DNA of 50,988 bases from Acidobacteriota bacterium. GTDB lineage: Bacteria > Acidobacteriota > Blastocatellia > Pyrinomonadales > Pyrinomonadaceae. Below the pieces are notes generated by a model. The model saw nothing but the letters and a program-made list of their open reading frames with translations, was not told the DNA's origin and did not search any database. The stretch lies in assembly GCA_029781855.1 (NCBI GenBank), contig JAKOVX010000001.1, positions 1-50,988 of the forward strand. The letters are read 5' to 3'. A program made the translations under genes and the position numbers. This document shows, in pieces, positions 18,681 through 27,085 of this stretch. The stretch's first letter is position 1. Each line of letters opens with the position of its first letter.

Positions 18681-20201
18681 TCAATTGTCGTCGATGTCGA
18701 TGTATTTTCCGTTTAACCACCCGCGGGATGCGGACGTTTGTCCGGGACGAGCCCTTCCCTGTTCAATTATATCAACTTGATACCAGTTATTCTGCGAATT
18801 TACAATTCGGATCTTCGAATTCTTGGTGACGAGGCCGATCGGATCGTTATCGGTATTCGGCTGCGGCCTAAGGTAGATATCCGTGTTCGCAACAGCGGTC
18901 TGGGACTTGAATGGATTGCGGATCTCGGGCAGTATGCCTGCGCTGCGCATATACGAATGCGTCCCGTATAAAATACCGGAAAAAACGACAAAAAAGATCG
19001 CGAACGGAGCTACGCGTCGCAAAAACCTTTTCCGCTTCTTTGGCGGCTCACCGGCCGCCGGTTGACCGGATGATGGGTCGTGTAAAGTTCCAACAGCGAC
19101 CGGCACGTTCCGGCCTCCGTCTTCCGGAAATCCAACGTTCACGGGACGTTCGAACGGGAGAGCGGGTTTCATGCTGGAAGACGGCAGCGTCGGCGCCAAA
19201 ACCGGCTCAGCCATCTGCTCAAAGTGCGGCTGCGAGGGCACGATCGGCGTGTAGCCGCGGGAGACGTGCGGCTGAGGGACCTGATCGACGTGGCGGATCA
19301 CAGTGCTGACCTCGCCATCATCAACGATCTGGCAAAACGCCGTCAGATCGCTCCAGAATTCGCCAATACTCTGCTGCCGCTCGGCCGGGTCGTCGGCGGT
19401 TGCACGTCGAATTACCCTCAGAAGCTCGTCCGCCCACTCTTCGTCGCGAAATTCCAGAGGGATCGACGTGATCGGACAGTTCGCAAAATTTCGCGGCGAC
19501 TCGCCGGTCACTATCGTGTAGATCGATTTCGCCAGCGAATAAATGTCGGCCGCGGGCGTCAATCGAGCCTCATGGTAATGTTCGTGGCCCTGAGATGTCA
19601 GCGGACTGTGTTCGGGCGGTGCGTAAATATTGGTACCGACACGCGTTATCGGCGTGTCCGATTGAGCAAAGCGGGCGACGCCGAAGTCGGCGATCTTGAC
19701 CGTTTCGTGATCCGCCGTCAAAAGCAGGTTATGCGGCTTGATGTCCCGGTGGATAATGCCGCGGGAATGAGCGTGGCCGAGCCCCGCGCAGATCTGCTCA
19801 ATGTACTTAACGCATCGTTTTATCGGAATTCGAGATTTCCTAACGGCGTGCTGGAGATCGCCGCCGGGCAGGTATTCGAGAACAATGTAATGAAACACCG
19901 TCCCGCGCAGATCGCGTGCGGTGCCGTGCCCGATGCGGCTAATGATGTTCGGATGGCGTACCTGGTCGAGGGCGACCGCTTCGTTCTGGAAATTTTCGAC
20001 GAGCGTCCGTTCCAGATCGGCGTCGAGGTCGTTTTGCAAGAAAACATTCAATGCCTTTATCACGACCGTGGAATGAGTCGACTGCGGCGAGGCCAGAATG
20101 TCCCGTGCAAGGAATATCTCGGCATAGCTTCCCCGCCCGAGCGATTCACGGATGTCGTAACGCTTATCGAGCCTGCAGTTGGTAAGTGAAAGTTCCCTCA
20201 T
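18681..20201 (-). CDS. Membrane Ser/Thr protein kinase with extracytoplasmic SH3-like domain
   Basis: A Hanks-type kinase of 506 residues. The Gly-rich loop is LGRGSYAEIF (21-30), the catalytic Lys49 is in VVIKA, HRDIKPHN is at 151-158 (Asp153) and ADFG at 171-174. A Pro-rich juxtamembrane linker precedes one TM helix (about 400-420, FAIFFVVFSGILYG). The outer C-terminal part (DIYLRPQPNTDNDPIGLVTK onward) reads like a bacterial SH3 domain, which often binds cell wall peptides. It is followed by the FhaA-like gene, so the pair probably forms a kinase-reader module sensing the wall. Confidence 0.9.
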   Translation of the reverse strand: MRELSLTNCRLDKRYDIRESLGRGSYAEIFLARDILASPQSTHSTVVIKALNVFLQNDLDADLERTLVENFQNEAVALDQVRHPNIISRIGHGTARDLRGTVFHYIVLEYLPGGDLQHAVRKSRIPIKRCVKYIEQICAGLGHAHSRGIIHRDIKPHNLLLTADHETVKIADFGVARFAQSDTPITRVGTNIYAPPEHSPLTSQGHEHYHEARLTPAADIYSLAKSIYTIVTGESPRNFANCPITSIPLEFRDEEWADELLRVIRRATADDPAERQQSIGEFWSDLTAFCQIVDDGEVSTVIRHVDQVPQPHVSRGYTPIVPSQPHFEQMAEPVLAPTLPSSSMKPALPFERPVNVGFPEDGGRNVPVAVGTLHDPSSGQPAAGEPPKKRKRFLRRVAPFAIFFVVFSGILYGTHSYMRSAGILPEIRNPFKSQTAVANTDIYLRPQPNTDNDPIGLVTKNSKIRIVNSQNNWYQVDIIEQGRARPGQTSASRGWLNGKYIDIDDN

Positions 20202-20326
20202 TCTATGGCCGCCGATGGAGAGCGAACACGAGCTCCCGCAACATCATTTACGATATCATAACGTGTAAGTTCGAAAAACGAACGTCCGGGCCCGTCCGGA
20301 CCATCGGATCGCACAAGACCAAGACG

Positions 20327-20359
20327 ACAAAAAATGGCTGCGACCCGAAGATCGCAGCC
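20327..20359 (-). terminator. Intrinsic terminator of the pilin operon
   Basis: On the minus strand a perfect 8-bp stem (GGCTGCGA / TCGCAGCC) with an 8-base loop is followed by ATTTTTTG. It sits just after the stop of the leftward PilX-like gene. Confidence 0.85.
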
Positions 20360-20410
20360 AATGCCGTTTGACGTCCTTAGACGCAAACTCGCTGAGGGAA
20401 AAGTGTCTCG

Positions 20411-23377
20411 CTAGTTATTCGTCCGTTGAAACCCGGTTGTCTGAACGTACTGGAAGTACGGGGTTCCCGGCGGCAGGCGGTTGATGTCGAGGAATGACGC
20501 GTCGAATACCCAGTTACGATCCGGCGGGTTGTAAACATTGTTACAGCACTTGAACGGTGCGTTGTTGTTGTGCGAATTGAACAAGTTGATCAGCGATCCG
20601 CTGTAACTTAGTCGGTGCCCGCCCCAGTCTTCAAGGAAGCGCTTGAAGTTGTGTACACCTCCGTTCATCTTGAGGTCGCCGCCGCCCTGGTTTGGCGATG
20701 CATTCAGAGTGGTGATCGTGTCTCCCGAGAGGATCGCAAAACGGTCGAAGGTATCTGTCGCGGGTCGGCTTGACAGGGTGAACGGAGCGTTGAAACTCCT
20801 CGAATCGAGCCAGTTATTTGACAGGATCGTTATCGCATCGCTTGCGATCGACGCCGGGACATCGCTTGAGCTTGTGCTTAACGGAAGGTAATCCGAATAC
20901 GGAGTCGGTGAGCCGACCGACGCAATACCATAGGCGTTGTAGTTGCCGTAAACGTAGACGCCGTTCTCCGACGCGACCGTGAATCCTTTGCTATTCGCCG
21001 GCGTCGTAGTGTCGTAAATGCCCGGGATAGTCTGAGCATTGATCAGCCTCACACCGCGGCGGTAATACTTGTGATCAAATACCGCGGCGATATCAGGCGA
21101 GATATTACTTTGAGCTCCGGTGTATCGGGGAGCTTCGTTCGTATAGTCCGTCTGGAGTGAACCGTTTCGGTTGACGTCTTCGCCGATCTGCATAATGCCG
21201 TCGTTATTGCCGTAAACGTCTTCCATATCGTATTCGCCGTCGAAATCGTAGTCTCCGCGGCGATCTGATACGTACATCACCCAGCCGCCCGATTTCGGCG
21301 CCGTGTTGCTCTGCTGCGGAATATCGTCTCCGCGAAGAGCGTGGCCAGTGGCGGTCGCATACGGTGTCCCTGTCGGCATATTCGCGTCCCAAGTTCCGTC
21401 AAGAAACCGTTTCAGATTGGCGACGTCGATATCGACCATGCTCATCACACCGGCCCAGGGAACATTCGTCCCATAACCGGGAGCGCCGCCCTTCGGGTTG
21501 AAGACGCTCGATGTATCGTTGTAAAGGCCCTCGCGAGTATCGAACATCTCGATCGGGAAAGGCACGATGCACGGAACAGCACCTCCGCCGACACCCGAGA
21601 TCGAAGCGTTTCGCATCGAAGCGCGTGTGTCGCCCGAGAATCCGTTCGGGAAATAATAAGTCCCTCCGGGAATCGTACCGGTGTCGAATCCGGTTACATT
21701 CAGAATCGCAGCGCTGTTGCAGTTACTTCCGGTCGGCACGGTCCCCGGCATCACGTAATTGTAGTTAAGCCCTGAGGCACTAACGACCGAAGTATATGCG
21801 CCGGTGCCGCCCACATTTGTTCCCGGAATAACATATCGCTGAAGTTTAACGATCGAACGTGAATCGATCCCGTTGGCGTAGTAATTCGGGTCCGTGATCC
21901 TGAACACGGTATTGTTCGGAGCTTGCTCCGTCACGCCAAGCGCCAGGATATCGGCTGTGATGTCTGCCGTGTCATAGGACTCGGTGGTCGGGTTGTAAAT
22001 AACCGTCTCGATCTTGATCCAGGTTTCTTTCGTATTCGGGCCGGTAGTGCCGGAATTGAACCGCTCACCATTGAGTTTAGTCGCCTGATATGTCGTTCCG
22101 TTGAGGGGAAGCGGCTGGTAACCGCGCGGTGCACCGGGTGTGTAAGCTCCGAGTCCGTTGGCGTCACCATCGAGGCGTAGACCGCAAACTGTCAAAACGG
22201 CCGCGCCGCTCGAGGTCGCACATCCGGGCAGCTTCGCCTTAGAGTCGGCAAGTTCGATCCTGAAACCGGTCTTATTGGCGTAGCGCTCGGCAGCCGTGAT
22301 AGCGTCGTCCTTGTTTGACGTGGTCACGGCAGAAATGCCTGGTGACGCGACCGAACCAGTGTTGTCATTCGCGAGGTCACCAATGCTCTTACCGCGTTTG
22401 ATGATCTCGACGAGATCGAGCCCGAGCCCGTTGTTGTCGCTGTTTAGTTTGATCGGCAGTTGGAGTGGAGCCGAATTCGCGATCAGATTACCGTCAAACA
22501 ACGCGGCGTTGGTGGTCCAAGTCGCATTGTTGTAAGCAGTTGGATTCGGAACCGTCTGAGGCGGATTCGAGGTAACAGGGGCGCCGTTTACCGGATTCGT
22601 GAGAACGCTGCCCATATTGTTGCGAAGGCGAACAAAGGTGCCCGACGCATTCTTCACGTAAACCTGGTCGCTCCAGTTCGTCCACGGACTGCCGTTTTTG
22701 GATACATCTGTGTAAATAAAGTTCGCTGCGGAAACCTTTGACGAAAAATAGAGTCCAGTATTGGCCTGCAAGAAGATCGACCCATTCGAGTGGACGCGGC
22801 CGCCGAAATCGAACCGCGGGCCCGGGTGAAACTCCATATTGTCGTCGTAAAACACGCCGAACTGAAAGATCGGTACAAGGTTATTAAGTACGTTGCGAGT
22901 CAGCTGAACCTGAACGCCAATGTTGTTGGTCGCGGTCGTTCGCAGACGCCAGGTGTCACGCTTTGCGTAAAGGCCAGCAAAAGGGCCGCCGCTGAGAACG
23001 ATCGGCGAATTGTTGGACGTTTGGAGTACTTCCTGCGTGAAAGTGTAATTTCCTCCGAGTGAGGTGGACAACCCCGGAACGCCTGCGTTGCGTACGTCAT
23101 CGAAATCGGTCGACGATGGATGAATTGTGATCTCAAATTTCTTATTGAAATTTCGAGTCATCATTTCCAGGCTTCCCTGCGCTGCGTAGAATGTTCGTGA
23201 TTCCGCAGTTTCGTTTCCTGTCGCCACTGCCTCCGCCGAAGAGCGGGAGAGTGCAAACGCAACAAATACGGTAATAAGTGCGAGCACAAACAATGAAATT
23301 ACGATCGCGGAACCACGCTGGTTCGGATCACCGGTTCTCTTTGTATAGTGCTGTGTTTGGCCGTTTAATTCTCTCAT
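20411..23377 (-). CDS. PilX-like type IV pilus assembly protein (large)
   Basis: A very large (about 988 residues) membrane-anchored protein, last gene of the minor-pilin operon. The N-terminus has RGSAIVISLFVLALITVFVA, the PilX-type anchor without a full GFxxxE prepilin site, then SAEAVATGNETAESRTFYAAQ, as in PilX N-terminal domains. The remaining 900 residues are Asn/Thr/Gly-rich, probably beta-rich and exported, and resemble DUF4900-type extensions. An Asp-rich DYDFDGEYDMEDVYGNNDG near residue 725 looks like a calcium loop. I prefer the ATG at 23377; a start at 23419 would overlap the upstream gene by 20 bases. Confidence 0.75.
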   Translation of the reverse strand: MRELNGQTQHYTKRTGDPNQRGSAIVISLFVLALITVFVAFALSRSSAEAVATGNETAESRTFYAAQGSLEMMTRNFNKKFEITIHPSSTDFDDVRNAGVPGLSTSLGGNYTFTQEVLQTSNNSPIVLSGGPFAGLYAKRDTWRLRTTATNNIGVQVQLTRNVLNNLVPIFQFGVFYDDNMEFHPGPRFDFGGRVHSNGSIFLQANTGLYFSSKVSAANFIYTDVSKNGSPWTNWSDQVYVKNASGTFVRLRNNMGSVLTNPVNGAPVTSNPPQTVPNPTAYNNATWTTNAALFDGNLIANSAPLQLPIKLNSDNNGLGLDLVEIIKRGKSIGDLANDNTGSVASPGISAVTTSNKDDAITAAERYANKTGFRIELADSKAKLPGCATSSGAAVLTVCGLRLDGDANGLGAYTPGAPRGYQPLPLNGTTYQATKLNGERFNSGTTGPNTKETWIKIETVIYNPTTESYDTADITADILALGVTEQAPNNTVFRITDPNYYANGIDSRSIVKLQRYVIPGTNVGGTGAYTSVVSASGLNYNYVMPGTVPTGSNCNSAAILNVTGFDTGTIPGGTYYFPNGFSGDTRASMRNASISGVGGGAVPCIVPFPIEMFDTREGLYNDTSSVFNPKGGAPGYGTNVPWAGVMSMVDIDVANLKRFLDGTWDANMPTGTPYATATGHALRGDDIPQQSNTAPKSGGWVMYVSDRRGDYDFDGEYDMEDVYGNNDGIMQIGEDVNRNGSLQTDYTNEAPRYTGAQSNISPDIAAVFDHKYYRRGVRLINAQTIPGIYDTTTPANSKGFTVASENGVYVYGNYNAYGIASVGSPTPYSDYLPLSTSSSDVPASIASDAITILSNNWLDSRSFNAPFTLSSRPATDTFDRFAILSGDTITTLNASPNQGGGDLKMNGGVHNFKRFLEDWGGHRLSYSGSLINLFNSHNNNAPFKCCNNVYNPPDRNWVFDASFLDINRLPPGTPYFQYVQTTGFQRTNN

Positions 23378-23399
23378 TTTTGCTTGCCTCACGTTCGAC

Positions 23400-24488
23400 T
23401 TAGTTCGCGTCATAGCCAAGATTTCGGGTGCTGAATGTGGAAGTCATCGTTTCCCGGTACGGCTGCCCGCCTGAATTCAATTCCTGTGATCGGACACTGA
23501 TCGTGTAACGGACCTGCCGGACAGCAGCAAGGTTTGCCGTCACGTCGTCCGCAGTACCTGCGATACCGTCGGGCCCTGCGCTCGGGTCGTCCAAAAGCGT
23601 TCCGTTATCCATCACGTACTGGATCTGGAAGTTTTCGACCCCGTATACGAGAGGTTGGTCGACGAACGGGACCGCCGGGGTCACGGGCGGTGTATTCGCA
23701 TAAACACGGCGAGTAAGCGTACCGTCGGGAGTCACGAAATATGTGACCATAATTACCCGCTGCAGACTCGCCGGCGTTGTGATCTGACGGATCGTGCCGG
23801 TTGGGCCGGGTAGGTTTATCCCGAGTACGTCTCCGTTAGAGAACTGGACCTTATTTGTGCCGCTGAGAGCGGTTGCGAGGCCAAGGGTAGAACCGGTATT
23901 CCCGGTGATCAGATATAGATCATTGACCCGGCACGAGGAATTACTGCCCGAAATGGGGACGATCTCATCGATATTCGTGCCGGTTGTCGTTGCCGCGTTG
24001 ATATTCAGCGGCATCGAAACCGCGTTGGCACCCACGCCGACCATATTGAATGTCGTGTCGTAGAAAAGGAACGTCACCTGGTCCGTCATGACATTCGGAG
24101 CCGTGTTGTACGTATTCAGCGTGATGTTGTTACCGGAAATGATCGGCGGAACCGTGTCGCGCGTTGTGTCGAAATCGTTCGGTATGCCGAGCAGCGTGCT
24201 GATCCGGTTGTCGGGCAATACGACCGTATTCTTGAGCGGATATCCGAAGCCGGCATTATATGTGTCACGTCCGATCAGATTGAGTCCGAGACGAACGGAC
24301 TTTGCCAATTCAACCTGATTATTTACCACCGAGCGACTCACCTGCGCCGTCCGTAGAACTCCCCAGATCGCGCTTGTAACGATCAGGAAGATCGTGAGCG
24401 ATACCAGCAATTCCAATAAGGTAAAACCGGCTTCGTAGCTCCGGTTCTTCTGAAAGTTAGAGTTGTGCTCGTCTGAGACTTTCTTCAT
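23400..24488 (-). CDS. PilW-like minor pilin
   Basis: A 362-residue type IV prepilin-like protein. The cleavage motif is EAG|FTLLELLVSLTIF with the normal Glu at +5, then a hydrophobic helix and QVSRSVVNNQVELAKSVRLG, typical of PilW. The C-terminal beta domain is large. I place the start at the ATG at 24488 (AAGGAA 7 bases upstream), giving MKKVSDEHNS; an upstream candidate at 24548 would overlap pilV by 50 bases. It lies between pilV-like and pilX-like genes. Confidence 0.82.
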   Translation of the reverse strand: MKKVSDEHNSNFQKNRSYEAGFTLLELLVSLTIFLIVTSAIWGVLRTAQVSRSVVNNQVELAKSVRLGLNLIGRDTYNAGFGYPLKNTVVLPDNRISTLLGIPNDFDTTRDTVPPIISGNNITLNTYNTAPNVMTDQVTFLFYDTTFNMVGVGANAVSMPLNINAATTTGTNIDEIVPISGSNSSCRVNDLYLITGNTGSTLGLATALSGTNKVQFSNGDVLGINLPGPTGTIRQITTPASLQRVIMVTYFVTPDGTLTRRVYANTPPVTPAVPFVDQPLVYGVENFQIQYVMDNGTLLDDPSAGPDGIAGTADDVTANLAAVRQVRYTISVRSQELNSGGQPYRETMTSTFSTRNLGYDAN

Positions 24489-24498
24489 ATTCGTTTCC

Positions 24499-25047
24499 TT
24501 AATTGTCCGTGCCGTAGTCGGTGAGAACCGTTCGAATTGTTTCGTCACGCTGAATCGTCCCTACGTTATACCGGACAGTCACTTCGACAGCGCGAATGCG
24601 GATCCTGGCAGTTCCCGGCGGGCTGCAGATCGGGGACGGACGATCCGGATCGCACACATCGGTTATAACGATCCGCCTCTGAAGGCCCGGGATCTGTGTT
24701 CCGGAGTCATCTGCGGTACCGATCACCTGGTCCGGCCCCGCATCGGACATCACCGGCTGGAAACCGGTCACAAAAACTCCTCGCGGACTGCCGTTTATGT
24801 CTGGGTTTGAACCGACATTGCCAACGGCGTTCCATCCGAGCACACTCGGGTTCGTTTCTTTTACCGACATTATCGATTCCATTGCAGAGGTCGCGTATTG
24901 TTTGGCCATCTGTTGCTGTTCGTGGCCCCGTGTCTGCAATACAGAGCCGGAAATACCAGACAAAAGAGCCAGTACTCCGACCATCAGGATCACAATTGCG
25001 ATCATCACGTCGATATATGAGAAACCCGATTCGGTATTCTTTTTCAT
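24499..25047 (-). CDS. PilV-like minor pilin
   Basis: A 182-residue prepilin with cleavage region SG|FSYIDVMIAIVILMVGVLAL. The +5 position is Asp, where nearly all type IV pilins have Glu. The body has MAKQYATSAMESIMSVKE, as in PilV/PilV-like pilins, and two cysteines (CDPDRPSPIC). It is the second gene of the minor-pilin operon, 24 bases after the first. AAAAAGGGAG precedes the ATG. Confidence 0.85.
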   Translation of the reverse strand: MKKNTESGFSYIDVMIAIVILMVGVLALLSGISGSVLQTRGHEQQQMAKQYATSAMESIMSVKETNPSVLGWNAVGNVGSNPDINGSPRGVFVTGFQPVMSDAGPDQVIGTADDSGTQIPGLQRRIVITDVCDPDRPSPICSPPGTARIRIRAVEVTVRYNVGTIQRDETIRTVLTDYGTDN

Positions 25048-25071
25048 ATGCTCCCTTTTTCTTGCGGAGGA

Positions 25072-25722
25072 CTAACTCGCGACAAAACTGGTCCCATCGT
25101 GTTTCCAATAGCGGACAGAACCGGTGCCGCCAAAAATGGTTATCGCCCGCACTTCGGATTTGTGCCTCGGGACATCGCTACCAGTTGAGATCGGCGGCCA
25201 GATATACAGGTTGGCGCTGACCGGGATGTTGGTCGAATCGACTACAGTGCCGTCGCTCCGGAACCGAGCGGCCCATACCGAATGCCCGGTAACGGTCGTG
25301 GTTCCAGCAAGATGCCCCAATGAATCGGGCCCGAATACCGCGTCGCCGTAGTTAGGGGGATTTGGCTTGGTGATCCCGCTCGGAATGATGTCCATCCGGA
25401 TATCATTGACCTTTTCGAGTGGGATCTTCTTTAGTTGCACCGCAGCACCGCTGACATTTTCGTCAATAATGAGGGCAGCATTATCGGTCAGATCTATTTC
25501 GAACCTGATGGTCTTTCGTTTATTTAACGCCAGCTGCGAGCTTTCCCGCATCAGGTCGATGAGCTTTATTGACTGGTCTTCGGACTTGTACAAACGTTTG
25601 TAACTAACAATGTACGGAACCGAGATCGCCGCAATAATTGCGATAATTACAAGTACAACGAAAATCTCAACTAGCGAGAATCCATCCGATGCGTCCTTCG
25701 ATATACGTCGTGCTGCTTTCAT
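25072..25722 (-). CDS. GspH/FimT-like minor pilin
   Basis: A 216-residue prepilin and the first gene of the minor-pilin operon. The signal is SDG|FSLVEIFVVLVIIAIIAAI with Glu at +5, and the helix continues into SVPYIVSYKRLYKSEDQSIKLIDLMRESS, typical of the FimT/GspH group that helps prime pilus assembly. The C-terminal domain is beta-rich. No major pilin, PilB ATPase or secretin is in this window; they must be elsewhere. It diverges from the fhaA-like gene at 25940. Confidence 0.86.
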   Translation of the reverse strand: MKAARRISKDASDGFSLVEIFVVLVIIAIIAAISVPYIVSYKRLYKSEDQSIKLIDLMRESSQLALNKRKTIRFEIDLTDNAALIIDENVSGAAVQLKKIPLEKVNDIRMDIIPSGITKPNPPNYGDAVFGPDSLGHLAGTTTVTGHSVWAARFRSDGTVVDSTNIPVSANLYIWPPISTGSDVPRHKSEVRAITIFGGTGSVRYWKHDGTSFVAS

Positions 25723-25939
25723 ACTGTTGAGTTACCGCGGTTACTTTTAAAAACTTTTTTGCCCCAAGAGTTGGGATAGCTAAAGAAAGGAAAGGAGGAA
25801 TGAACAAAGCATTCCAAAAATATTGTACATTGTTGTACACAGAATATCAATAGATTCGTTTCCTTTGAAATGGATGGCTTTTCCGCTAAAATTGCGTGAA
25901 CATGAGACATACGGCCTACGTACTTTGAATGGCGGCGAA

Positions 25940-27085
25940 ATGACGGCACAAGAACCTGTTCCGAAAAAAGCGATTTCCGCGGATTGGCTAGTGCGCGGTG
26001 TGTTGACGAAAGTCGGCGACACTTTCGACCGTTTCACCGGACGACGATGGGTACCATCCAGCAGTCTTGCAACAAGCGAACTGATCGAACAGCTAAAAAA
26101 GCTGCTTGATGCAGAGGCACGCGAAGTTCCCGGGAAAGGAATGGTTGTACCACACGATATCAGGCTGAAGATGCAATGGAATAAGTTCTCGGATGACTCC
26201 GAGAAAGGGATCGCTGCATTGAGAACCGAGCTAATGACGGCCGCCGTCGACCACATTAACAACTCACTCTATTACACTTTCGCACCGCTTTCGGTTGAGG
26301 TTAACGCCGATTACTTTACCGAGGGCGTAAAGCTCACGGTCGGATTCGGCAGCTTTGACGACGAGGAGGAAGGTGTGGAATTGGACGTCCGGCTTCCCTC
26401 CTCGGTCGCTTCCGGCGAGATAGAACCGGTGAAGCAAAGCGCGGCACCCGGTATCGAATCGGTTATCGTCCACTATTCGCTTGAAGGCCGGAAATTTCAG
26501 AAAGCTATCTCAGTTCCAGAGAATGGCCGGATTTCGGTCGGAAGGACCTCCGAGAGTGCTTTTGCGATTGAGCATACGAGCATCTCAAAACTGCACGCGA
26601 CGATCGTCGTTCAAAGCGACGGAACGCTGGCACTCGCCGACACGGGTTCGACCAACGGAACATTTGTGAATGGTGAGAGGATAAGCTATGGAAAGGCGGT
26701 GCCGTTAACGTCTTCGGACAACGTCCGGTTCGGCTCGGTCGATGTAACGCTCGAGGCAGTACCCAAAACGGTCGAAGCGGCTTCGATCGAAAGTGTAGGG
26801 CCTAAAGCGGACACCGTGGAGATAGACGGATTCGAATTCACGAGCAGAACCGCCCAAGAAACCGTCGAACTCCCTGCTTCCCAACCACGTGCAGCTGAAG
26901 AAACGGTGGAATTTCTAGCTCCGCAACCACGCGTAGCGGAGGAAAAGGTGGAGTTCCCCGCTCCTCAACCACCAATCGCAGAAAAGACGATCATTATCAC
27001 GCCGATCGCGACCGTCAACCCTCAAGACTCGGCCGGCAAGCCGATAGAAATGCCCGAAGAAACTCCGGACGGTGAGGGCCAATGA
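25940..27085 (+). CDS. FhaA-like protein with FHA domain and 14-residue repeats
   Basis: Second FhaA-type adaptor (about 381 residues) and first gene of the wall operon. The N-terminal part (ISADWLVRGVLTKVGDTF and onwards) is DUF3662-like. The FHA domain shows ISVGRTSESAFAI, ISKLHATIV and DTGSTNGTFVNGERI. Near the C-terminus a 14-residue unit of the form A-E-E-T-V-E-x-x-A-x-Q-P-R-x occurs three times plus a partial copy (26852-26990); its Thr could be phosphorylated. I prefer the ATG at 25940, where similarity begins; a TTG at 25823 would add 39 unrelated residues. Its stop overlaps pbpA as ATGA. Confidence 0.83.
   Translation: MTAQEPVPKKAISADWLVRGVLTKVGDTFDRFTGRRWVPSSSLATSELIEQLKKLLDAEAREVPGKGMVVPHDIRLKMQWNKFSDDSEKGIAALRTELMTAAVDHINNSLYYTFAPLSVEVNADYFTEGVKLTVGFGSFDDEEEGVELDVRLPSSVASGEIEPVKQSAAPGIESVIVHYSLEGRKFQKAISVPENGRISVGRTSESAFAIEHTSISKLHATIVVQSDGTLALADTGSTNGTFVNGERISYGKAVPLTSSDNVRFGSVDVTLEAVPKTVEAASIESVGPKADTVEIDGFEFTSRTAQETVELPASQPRAAEETVEFLAPQPRVAEEKVEFPAPQPPIAEKTIIITPIATVNPQDSAGKPIEMPEETPDGEGQ

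Noticed and set aside
19224..20189. 321-codon rightward ORF opposite the kinase
   Set aside because: Antisense to a clear Hanks kinase, and Arg-rich without motifs.
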